Below the pieces are notes generated by a model. The model saw only the letters and a program-made list of their open reading frames with translations. It made no database searches and had not been told where the DNA came from. 5,186 nt of DNA from a bacterium (GTDB lineage Bacteria > Calditrichota > Calditrichia > RBG-13-44-9 > J042). Made by a program: the position numbers and the translations under genes. Location of the stretch: the NCBI GenBank assembly GCA_015494485.1, contig WGBF01000467.1, positions 1-5,186 of the forward strand, in the 5' to 3' direction. This document shows, piece by piece, positions 1-5,186 of this stretch. Every line of letters starts with the position of its first letter. Positions within the stretch are counted from its first letter, which is position 1.

Positions 1-52
1 GGGGGAATTTTCACCGTATCTTTCGGTTTAAAAACAAAATCCAATTCCATTC

Positions 53-2152
53 ATGAGCACCGCGCCAAAACAACGCACCATTGCGGAAATTCCCGTTCAG
101 TTTGTAAAAGGCATGGGAGAAAAACGCGCCGAAGCCTTCCGCAAATTCCAAGTGGAAACGGTAGAAGATTTGCTGGAATTCATCCCTCGGCGCTATCTGG
201 ACCGGAGTACCATTTCCCCCATTGCCAAGGTGCAGTTAAATGAAGAAGCCACGGTTATCGGCGAAGTCATCAGCACGGAGGTTGTCACGCGGGGTAAGCG
301 CCGTTTGATTGTTCGCATTTACGACCGCAGTGGTGTGCTGGAAGGGGTGTGGTTTAACCAGATTGACCTGTTTAAACGCATTTTTTCCGTTGGCCAGACG
401 GTGGCATTTAGCGGAAAAGTGGGGCGCTACCGCCACTGGCAGATGGTTCACCCGGATTTCGATATTTTAAGCCAATCCCGTGAACCGTTGCACACCAGCC
501 AGATCATTCCCATTTACCCCGGTAGTGAAACGCTTAAAAAAGTTGGCCTGAACAGCTATGCCATTCGGCGGATTGTTAAAAACGCCCTGGAACAGTTTGG
601 AGCACAGATTCCGGAAACCCTGCCCGCCCCGTTGCTGGAAAAATACCGCCTGCTTCCCCGCACCGCCGCTTACCGGGCCATCCATTTTCCGGACACCCCC
701 GAACAGGTGCAGCAGGCCATTCAGCGCTTCAAATACGAAGAAATCTTCTACCTGCAGCTTCTGATGGGCGTTTTTCGTCATCAACACAAGAAAGCCAATC
801 CGGGGTTGCAATTCGCCATTCAAAACGATTTTTTACGAAAGGTAATGGAAAAACTCCCCTTTGAACTCACCGGCGCCCAGCGCCGTGTATTGCGCGACAT
901 TTACCGGGACCTCACCAGTGGCCGCCCCATGAATCGCCTGGTTCAGGGGGATGTTGGTTCCGGGAAAACCATTGTGGCCGTGCTGACCATGCTCATGGCC
1001 TTTACGGCCGGCTACCAGGCAGCAATGATGGCCCCCACGGAAATTCTGGCCCAACAGCATTATCTGAACCTGGTGGAACTGCTGGACCCATTTGACGTCC
1101 GTGTGGCCCTGCTTATCGGAAGTTTACCGGCGCGGCAGAAGAGCGAAATTCAACGCCAGATCGCTGCCGGAGAAGTGGACCTGGTCATTGGCACTCACGC
1201 GTTAATTCAGGAAGACATCCAATTTGCACGGCTGGGGCTGGTGGTTATTGATGAGCAGCATCGTTTTGGGGTACTGCAACGGGGCAATCTGATCGCCAAG
1301 GGCCATCGCCCCCATGTGCTGGTGATGACGGCTACTCCCATTCCCCGCACCCTGGCACTAACGTTGTACGGCGACCTGGATGTGTCTATTATTGATGAAT
1401 TGCCCCCCGGACGCCAAAAAATCATCACAGCCTGGCGCACGGAAAGCAGCCTGCCCAAAATATTCCGCTTTATTGAAGAACGGATTCGCGCCGGCGACCA
1501 GGCATATATTGTGTACCCCCTCATCGACGAATCCGAAAAGATAGATTTAAAAGCCGCCAAAGCGGCGTTCAAGCAATTTCAACAGGTATTTCCGGATTTT
1601 CGGGTGGGGTTGTTGCACGGGCGGATGAGCATTAAGGAAAAAGACGCCGTGATGCATGCTTTCAAACGAGGGGAGATTCACATTCTGGTGAGTACGACCG
1701 TTATCGAAGTGGGGGTGGACGTGCCCAATGCCACCATTATGCTCATTGAACACGCGGAACGGTTTGGATTAAGCCAACTGCACCAGTTGCGGGGACGCAT
1801 TGGCCGGGGGCATAAAAAGTCCTATTGCATTCTGGTTACTCCGGAAAATATTAACGAGGTGGCCCAACAACGCATGCGCGTCATGGAGGAAACAAGCGAC
1901 GGATTCCGCATTGCCGAGGAAGATTTGCGGTTGCGGGGTTCCGGCGAGTTTCTGGGCACCCGCCAGCACGGGCTCTCCGATTTAAAATACGTGGACCTGG
2001 TGAGGGATGTAAAATTGATTCAGAATGCCCGGGAGGATGCCTTTCAGCTATTGAAACAGGACCCTCAATTGCGTAAGCCGGAACATGCTGTCATTCGCCA
2101 GCGCTTCTTTAAATTATTTGCTGACAAATTTGAACTGGCTCAAATTGCCTGA
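53..2152 (+). CDS. recG: ATP-dependent DNA helicase RecG
   Basis: RecG is a cytoplasmic superfamily 2 helicase that remodels stalled replication forks and branch-migrates Holliday junctions. At 699 residues it is close to the E. coli length (about 693), so it looks complete. In order it has an N-terminal helical region with PVQFVKGMGEKRAEAF (residues 14-29), the OB-fold wedge domain (about 62-140), Walker A GDVGSGKT (299-306), the DEQH box typical of RecG (400-403), TATPIPRT (426-433), LHGRM (521-525), STTVIEVGVDVPNA (547-560), QLRGRIGRG (578-586) and the RecG-specific TRG region ending in GEFLGTRQHG (631-640). The start is well fixed: an in-frame TAA lies at 29-31 and ATG 53 is the only start codon after it. 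No Shine-Dalgarno sequence precedes it, only an A-rich leader. TATCTTTC at 17-24 resembles the Bacteroidota -7 element, but that is weak evidence. The helicase call is secure; regulation cannot be read from 52 upstream bases. Confidence 0.98.
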   Translation: MSTAPKQRTIAEIPVQFVKGMGEKRAEAFRKFQVETVEDLLEFIPRRYLDRSTISPIAKVQLNEEATVIGEVISTEVVTRGKRRLIVRIYDRSGVLEGVWFNQIDLFKRIFSVGQTVAFSGKVGRYRHWQMVHPDFDILSQSREPLHTSQIIPIYPGSETLKKVGLNSYAIRRIVKNALEQFGAQIPETLPAPLLEKYRLLPRTAAYRAIHFPDTPEQVQQAIQRFKYEEIFYLQLLMGVFRHQHKKANPGLQFAIQNDFLRKVMEKLPFELTGAQRRVLRDIYRDLTSGRPMNRLVQGDVGSGKTIVAVLTMLMAFTAGYQAAMMAPTEILAQQHYLNLVELLDPFDVRVALLIGSLPARQKSEIQRQIAAGEVDLVIGTHALIQEDIQFARLGLVVIDEQHRFGVLQRGNLIAKGHRPHVLVMTATPIPRTLALTLYGDLDVSIIDELPPGRQKIITAWRTESSLPKIFRFIEERIRAGDQAYIVYPLIDESEKIDLKAAKAAFKQFQQVFPDFRVGLLHGRMSIKEKDAVMHAFKRGEIHILVSTTVIEVGVDVPNATIMLIEHAERFGLSQLHQLRGRIGRGHKKSYCILVTPENINEVAQQRMRVMEETSDGFRIAEEDLRLRGSGEFLGTRQHGLSDLKYVDLVRDVKLIQNAREDAFQLLKQDPQLRKPEHAVIRQRFFKLFADKFELAQIA

Positions 2153-2176
2153 GGTGCCTTGCTCACCAATTCCCTG

Positions 2177-2204
2177 TTGGATTTTTCAGGAATCCCCTTA
2201 AATT
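2177..2204 (+). promoter_or_regulatory. Weak candidate promoter upstream of the M28 peptidase gene
   Basis: The 83-base gap between recG and the peptidase gene holds a TTGGAT (2177-2182) and TAAATT (2199-2204) pair separated by 16 bases, a poor match to sigma70 -35 and -10 boxes. A small inverted repeat GGATT/AATCC (2179-2183 and 2191-2195) overlaps it, but no T-run follows, so it is not a convincing recG terminator. The peptidase gene could equally be transcribed by read-through from recG. Confidence 0.2.
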
Positions 2205-2235
2205 ATACCGGTTTAACCAAAAGCAGGGATTTGAT

Positions 2236-3651
2236 ATGGAACGTCTTACGTCAGTGATATTGCTCCTTTTCGGTTTTACGTTGTTCGCGTTCGGGCAAAA
2301 CAGCCAGAAACCATCCCCCCAGACCATCGCCAATCAAATGGTCCAGACGGCGCTGGCCGAACGCCAGGCTTACCGCTGGCTGGAGGATTTATGCACAACC
2401 ATCGGCCCCCGCTTAAGCGGGTCAAAAGCGGCAGTACAAGCAGCCCATTGGGCGGCAGATATATTAACCGCCAACGGGGCGGATACCGTCTGGCTTCAAC
2501 CCGTAATGGTTCCGCACTGGGTACGGGGTTCAGTAGAAGAATTGACGGTACATGCTGGCAACGGCCATTCTGAACCGCTAAGCATTACCGCGTTGGGCGG
2601 AACCATCGGTACCCCACCGGAAGGGATAACAGCACCTGTCATTCGGTTGAAGAACTTCGACGAACTCAAAGCCCGACGTCAGGAAGTAGCGGGCAAAATT
2701 GTATTTTTTGATTTTCCCATGGATGCCAAAAAAGTTAATACCTTCCGTGCCTATGGCGAAGCGGTTCAATACCGGGTGTTTGGGGCCATTCGTGCCGCAC
2801 GATATGGCGCCAGAGCCGTTTTAATTCGTTCCGTTACCACCCGATATGACGATGTTCCCCACACCGGCGTAATGATTTATGCCGATAGCGTGCGCAAGAT
2901 TCCTGCTGCCGCGTTAAGCTGGCAGGCAGCGGATACCTTTAACCGCTTACTGGATCAACATCCCAATGTAACCGTGACGTTACGTTTATCGGCACAAATT
3001 TTGGCCGATACCCTGAACTACAACGTCATCGGCGAAATTCGGGGTACGGAAAGGCCGGATGAAATCATCGTGGTGGGCGGACACCTGGATAGCTGGGATG
3101 TGGGGTGCGGCGCCCACGATGACGGCGCCGGAATCGTTCAGGCGATGGAAGTCCTGTCCCTGTTTCATCGACTTCAAATCCGCCCCAAACGCACCATCCG
3201 CTGTGTCTTATTCATTAATGAAGAAAACGGAAGTCGGGGTGCGCGGACTTATGCGGATTTTGCCAAAACCGAAGGCCGGATGCATTACGCCGCCATGGAA
3301 TCGGATCGGGGAGGTTTTACCCCACGGGGATTTACCACCTCCGCGGATTCAGCCATCCTTGCCCAAATGCAGGCCTGGTTGCCCTACCTGCGCACCGCCC
3401 GCATTGAATGGATTCGCAAAGGTGGCAGCGGCGCGGATGTTTCTCGAATACCGAATTGCCCAATTAAAATGGGTTATTTCCCGGATGATCAACGATATTT
3501 TGATTTTCACCACTCAAACAATGACGTATTTTCCGGTGTACATCCCCGGGAACTGGAACTGGGCAGTGCAGCTATGGGCATTATGACGTATTTGTTAAGC
3601 GAGACGGATATTCAAATGCCGACAGGCACCAATCGGTATTCCACGCATTAA
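2236..3651 (+). CDS. Exported M28-family zinc metallopeptidase, carboxypeptidase Q-like
   Basis: This is a probable secreted or periplasmic exopeptidase of family M28 with two catalytic zinc ions; the substrate is unknown. It has 471 residues, about the length of vertebrate carboxypeptidase Q. Residues 1-20 form a signal peptide with a hydrophobic core and a likely cut at AFG|Q; there is no lipobox cysteine. A protease-associated (PA) type domain spans roughly 130-235. The catalytic domain follows, with GGHLDSWD (281-288, ligand H283), GAHDDGAG (292-299, bridging D295), NEEN (328-331, general base E329 and ligand E330), MESDRGG (354-360, ligand D357) and FHHSNND (424-430, probable ligand H426). 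All expected metal ligands are present; these roles are inferred from the family pattern. VPHWVRG (92-98) and the late RELELG motif (438-443) also fit this subfamily. The start ATG has a partial Shine-Dalgarno AGGGA (2225-2229) six bases upstream. Whether it acts as carboxypeptidase, dipeptidase or aminopeptidase cannot be decided from sequence. Confidence 0.93.
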   Translation: MERLTSVILLLFGFTLFAFGQNSQKPSPQTIANQMVQTALAERQAYRWLEDLCTTIGPRLSGSKAAVQAAHWAADILTANGADTVWLQPVMVPHWVRGSVEELTVHAGNGHSEPLSITALGGTIGTPPEGITAPVIRLKNFDELKARRQEVAGKIVFFDFPMDAKKVNTFRAYGEAVQYRVFGAIRAARYGARAVLIRSVTTRYDDVPHTGVMIYADSVRKIPAAALSWQAADTFNRLLDQHPNVTVTLRLSAQILADTLNYNVIGEIRGTERPDEIIVVGGHLDSWDVGCGAHDDGAGIVQAMEVLSLFHRLQIRPKRTIRCVLFINEENGSRGARTYADFAKTEGRMHYAAMESDRGGFTPRGFTTSADSAILAQMQAWLPYLRTARIEWIRKGGSGADVSRIPNCPIKMGYFPDDQRYFDFHHSNNDVFSGVHPRELELGSAAMGIMTYLLSETDIQMPTGTNRYSTH

Positions 3652-3652
3652 A

Positions 3653-4093
3653 TCAGGCAGGGTATCTATCGGAAATGTAATTTTTGAGCATTTCGTTTTC
3701 GGTGGATAAATCGCTCAGCTGATGCTTTACAATATCGCCAATGGAGATAATGCCAGCCAATGCGCCGTTTTCAAAGACGGGCACATGGCGAATGCGCTTT
3801 TCGGTCATAAGTCGTTTAATATCTTCCACGTTATCTGCCGGTGAAGCCACAAACAAATGACGGGTCATCACCCGTTCAATAGGCAGGGAACGAATTTCTT
3901 CCAGATTGGAATGTGCCAGGCGCAGGATGTCCCGTTCCGTTAAAATTCCCTCCACTTCGCCCTGTTCATTGACCACCAACACGGAACCAATCTTTTCTTC
4001 AACCAGCGTGCAAATGGCATCGTACACCGTGCGCCCTTTATGAATTGTTACCACCTTATTTCCCTTTTGCTTAAGGATATCCAATACTTTCAT
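3653..4093 (-). CDS. Two-CBS-domain protein (stand-alone CBS pair)
   Basis: This small cytoplasmic protein of 146 residues consists almost entirely of one CBS pair (Bateman module). CBS1 covers about 8-60, with IGSVLVVNEQGEVEGILTERD (35-55) as its core. CBS2 covers about 74-126, with VMTRH at its start and RHVPVFENGALAGIISIGD (102-120) at its core. A charged tail ends in YISDRYPA. Such modules usually bind AMP, ATP or related adenosyl ligands and signal energy or redox state to a partner. No catalytic domain is attached and the partner is unknown. I chose ATG 4093 because a near-perfect Shine-Dalgarno lies six bases upstream. The frame stays open to a TTG at 4168, but the extra 25 residues have no ribosome binding site and precede the conserved start MKVLDIL. 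The gene converges on the peptidase gene with one base between stop codons. Proximity to an ACIII gene suggests an energy-sensing role, but that is only a guess. Confidence 0.93.
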   Translation of the reverse strand: MKVLDILKQKGNKVVTIHKGRTVYDAICTLVEEKIGSVLVVNEQGEVEGILTERDILRLAHSNLEEIRSLPIERVMTRHLFVASPADNVEDIKRLMTEKRIRHVPVFENGALAGIISIGDIVKHQLSDLSTENEMLKNYISDRYPA

Positions 4094-4099
4094 GGTATT

Positions 4100-4108
4100 C
4101 CTCCTTTT
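4100..4108 (-). promoter_or_regulatory. Strong ribosome binding site of the CBS gene
   Basis: Read on the minus strand this is AAAAGGAGG, six bases before ATG 4093. It is by far the best Shine-Dalgarno sequence in the window and decides the start of the CBS gene against the upstream TTG at 4168. Confidence 0.88.
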
Positions 4109-4147
4109 ATTTAAGTGGAATAATATTTTACATATGTGAGTATTTTT

Positions 4148-4176
4148 AATATGCATGCCACCATACAAAGATTCAA
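4148..4176 (-). promoter_or_regulatory. Candidate promoter of the CBS gene
   Basis: On the minus strand TTGAAT (4176-4171) and CATATT (4153-4148) lie 17 bases apart, each matching four of six sigma70 consensus bases. Transcription would start near 4141, giving a leader of about 48 bases that contains the ribosome binding site. TATTAA, two bases further downstream, is an alternative -10 with a 19-base spacer. The AT-rich surroundings make chance matches likely, and a non-standard primary sigma factor (as in Bacteroidota) would change the expected boxes. Confidence 0.3.
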
Positions 4177-4212
4177 GGTAAAAATGGCTGTTGTCTCATT
4201 TTTTTGGATGAA

Positions 4213-4230
4213 TTCGATTTTTCGATCGAT
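4213..4230. repeat. TCGAT repeat cluster with 8-bp palindrome
   Basis: TCGAT occurs three times, at 4213-4217, 4222-4226 and 4226-4230, the last two forming the perfect palindrome TCGATCGA (4222-4229). It lies about 40 bases upstream of the candidate CBS promoter, where an operator or activator site could sit. No regulator is identified and chance is a fair explanation. Confidence 0.3.
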
Positions 4231-4267
4231 AATCTGATCCTTACCTGTTGAATTGAAGGAATATCCG

Positions 4268-4298
4268 CTCTTTTAATAATTACCTAAGAGATTTTTTT
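4268..4298 (+). terminator. Weak terminator-like hairpin on the plus strand
   Basis: CTCTT (4268-4272) and AAGAG (4286-4290) can pair around a 13-base loop, followed by A and seven T (4292-4298). The five-pair, AU-leaning stem is weak. No plus-strand gene lies just upstream that would need it, so it could be a chance structure or the end of an unannotated plus-strand RNA. Confidence 0.2.
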
Positions 4299-4322
4299 GG
4301 GGATATTTTTTGAAGTGGGAGA

Positions 4323-4339
4323 TTTAATAGCAAATTAAA
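4323..4339. repeat. 6-bp AT inverted repeat
   Basis: TTTAAT (4323-4328) is repeated in inverted form as ATTAAA (4334-4339) with a five-base spacer. All pairs are A-T, so any hairpin would be unstable. As a DNA-binding half-site pair it is possible but unsupported. Confidence 0.3.
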
Positions 4340-4353
4340 ATAACGGGGAAGTA

Positions 4354-4378
4354 CAAATAGTTACGCACTCTCTATTTG
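4354..4378. repeat. 7-bp perfect inverted repeat in the intergenic region
   Basis: CAAATAG (4354-4360) and CTATTTG (4372-4378) are exact reverse complements around an 11-base spacer. No T-run follows on either strand, so it is not an intrinsic terminator. It lies just beyond the actF terminator on the minus strand. It could be an operator, an RNA stem or chance. Confidence 0.4.
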
Positions 4379-4405
4379 AGAATAAAACGGTCTTAATTCG
4401 ACAAT

Positions 4406-4440
4406 AAAAAAGGCGGCCCTATTATGAAGCCGCCCTTTTT
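4406..4440 (-). terminator. Strong intrinsic terminator after actF, probably bidirectional
   Basis: GGCGGC (4412-4417) and GCCGCC (4429-4434) form a six-pair all-GC stem with an 11-base loop. On the minus strand the stem is followed immediately by six T (complement of 4411-4406), about 30 bases after the actF stop, so it should end the actF transcript. On the plus strand the stem is followed by C and five T, so it may also stop transcription entering from the left. Its position supports actF being the last gene of its operon. Confidence 0.88.
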
Positions 4441-4464
4441 GCAAGATGGTATTTTTCACTGCTT

Positions 4465-5186
4465 TCAGGTCAAATAACTTTCCCGCTGCTTGTACACATA
4501 GACAAATACCGCCAGAATTAACAGGAATTCAATAAACAAAATGAGAGGATTGACAGAAAACTTGGGAGCAACCATTACCAACCGTTCAATAATAATCCCG
4601 ACAAATACGAACAACGCAATAATGGCATATCCCCATTTGCTCCCTTTAATTTTCCGGAACAAGAGGGTAACAAACGGAATCAGGAACAATATGACCAGCA
4701 CGCTGTACGCAAACTCACGGGTTGGGGAATGGGCAATGCGTTCTGCCAGGTACAATACTTCTTCCGGAATGTTTCCGTACCAGATGACCAGATATTGAGA
4801 GAAGAATTGATAAGCCCAGAAGATACTGAAGCCAAACATCAGCGTGGCCATATCCATATGGGCATGTTTAAACTCACTGCCAAATTCTTCCACAAACTGG
4901 TCATATCGCAAAAAGGTGATGATTCCGCCGAAAGCCAATGCCATGTAAAACGCTTCCACAAAGAAATACGCTCCAAACAGGGTACTCAACCAGGGATAAT
5001 CCAAGCCCATTACCCAATCAAAGGCAATTAACGTCTGGGAAATAACGTAGCTAAACACATATAGCACCGCCCAGGTGTTCCGGGACGGGGCATCGCTCAT
5101 GGAAGCCTTGGCAAATTTCATCCCAACAAAAAAGGTAATCAAAAACATTACCACATGGCGTGCCACAAAAAACGGTGTGTTTAACC
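4465..5186 (-). CDS. actF: ActF, NrfD-like membrane subunit of alternative complex III (5' truncated by window edge)
   Basis: ActF is an integral membrane subunit of ACIII, which oxidises quinol and passes electrons to cytochrome c or directly to an oxidase, replacing the bc1 complex. Only the C-terminal 239 residues are in the window. The frame stays open through the right edge; a GTG at 5166 is an internal valine, not a start, because the in-frame codons upstream read LNTPFFVARH. Numbering from that leucine, about seven hydrophobic spans are visible near 9-23, 38-59, 68-92, 111-136, 158-176, 185-206 and 212-230. Family-like motifs are FDWVMGLD (55-62), the HAHMDMATLMFGFSIFWAYQ stretch (107-126), FSQYLVIWYGNIPEE (128-142) and IIERLVMVAP (198-207). 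Known ActF proteins are roughly 400 residues or more, so the N-terminal part and probably the other act genes (actA to actE) lie beyond the right edge. The gene ends in TGA, followed by a strong terminator. Confusion with the related ActC is possible but less likely given the motifs. Confidence 0.85.
   Translation of the reverse strand, partial: LNTPFFVARHVVMFLITFFVGMKFAKASMSDAPSRNTWAVLYVFSYVISQTLIAFDWVMGLDYPWLSTLFGAYFFVEAFYMALAFGGIITFLRYDQFVEEFGSEFKHAHMDMATLMFGFSIFWAYQFFSQYLVIWYGNIPEEVLYLAERIAHSPTREFAYSVLVILFLIPFVTLLFRKIKGSKWGYAIIALFVFVGIIIERLVMVAPKFSVNPLILFIEFLLILAVFVYVYKQRESYLT

Larger units (their letters stand above)
4094..4464. other. 371-base AT-rich intergenic region
   Basis: No gene is supported here: the short reading frames on both strands lack family resemblance, and the longest obvious plus-strand ATG frame without an internal stop that I read (4184-4237) has only 17 codons. 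The stretch is visibly richer in A and T than the flanking genes. It carries the CBS ribosome binding site and promoter zone at its left end and the actF terminator at its right end. Between them lie several inverted repeats: ACATATGT (4130-4137), TCGATCGA (4222-4229), CTCTT/AAGAG followed by a T-run (4268-4298), TTTAAT/ATTAAA (4323-4339) and CAAATAG/CTATTTG (4354-4378). It separates two leftward genes, so it is both the downstream region of actF and the upstream region of the CBS gene. Confidence 0.8.

Noticed and set aside
467..823. A 118-codon minus-strand frame inside recG
   Set aside because: It is antisense to the well-matched RecG wedge and linker region, with no recognisable domain.
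1207..1572. A 121-codon minus-strand frame inside recG
   Set aside because: It is antisense to conserved helicase motifs, has no family resemblance, and is explained by recG codon composition.
2153..2195. Possible recG terminator in the gap before the peptidase gene
   Set aside because: Only 4-5 bp stems (GGTG/CACC, CCAA/TTGG, GGATT/AATCC) are present and none is followed by a proper T-run.
3059..3586. A 175-codon plus-strand frame inside the peptidase gene
   Set aside because: It lies wholly within the M28 gene in another frame, over the conserved catalytic motifs. Its translation is rich in Trp, Pro and Cys with no recognisable domain. It is a shadow of the real gene.
4094..4168. N-terminal extension of the CBS protein to a TTG start
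   Set aside because: The extra 25 residues have no ribosome binding site and overlap the probable promoter, while ATG 4093 has a near-perfect Shine-Dalgarno.
4184..4237. 17-codon plus-strand micro-ORF in the intergenic region
   Set aside because: It is very short, has only a poorly spaced AAGG upstream, and resembles nothing known.
4541..5031. Two overlapping plus-strand frames (4541-4798 and 4729-5031) antisense to actF
   Set aside because: The minus-strand reading gives a clear multi-span membrane protein with ActF motifs; the plus-strand frames have no family resemblance.
5164..5166. GTG as the start codon of the actF reading frame
   Set aside because: The frame is open to the window edge and the upstream codons (LNTPFF) continue the ActF pattern, so this is an internal codon of a truncated gene.

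Overview
This window holds two complete rightward genes, one complete leftward gene and the 3' part of a second leftward gene. I see no rRNA, tRNA, CRISPR array, insertion sequence or broken gene. The proteins suggest a Gram-negative-type respiring bacterium that has alternative complex III (ACIII). That complex is known from Bacteroidota, Calditrichota, Chloroflexota, Acidobacteriota, Planctomycetota and some Proteobacteria lineages. The exported peptidase, with a signal peptide ending in ..AFG|Q, fits the Bacteroidota/Calditrichota/Ignavibacteria side. That placement is inference; nothing in the window fixes the phylum.

Layout: recG (53-2152, +) encodes the replication-fork/recombination helicase. 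After an 83-base gap comes an exported M28-family zinc metallopeptidase resembling carboxypeptidase Q (2236-3651, +). It runs tail to tail into a small two-CBS-domain protein (3653-4093, -), with one base between the two stop codons. A 371-base non-coding stretch (4094-4464) follows. It is visibly more AT-rich than the genes and holds several inverted repeats, a likely promoter zone for the CBS gene and a strong intrinsic terminator. Beyond it, and running off the right edge, is the C-terminal part of ActF (4465-5186, -), the NrfD-like membrane subunit of ACIII.

Functional reading: these are independent functions rather than one pathway. RecG serves DNA repair. The M28 enzyme would act outside the cytoplasm on peptides. 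The CBS protein is probably a small adenosyl-ligand sensor with an unknown partner. ActF is probably the last gene of an ACIII respiratory operon, because a terminator follows it directly. The CBS gene has its own strong ribosome binding site and lies beyond that terminator, so it is probably transcribed separately from the respiratory genes.

I found no clear previously undescribed system. The places most worth a second look are the structured AT-rich intergenic region, the one-base convergent gene junction, and the ACIII locus beyond the right edge.
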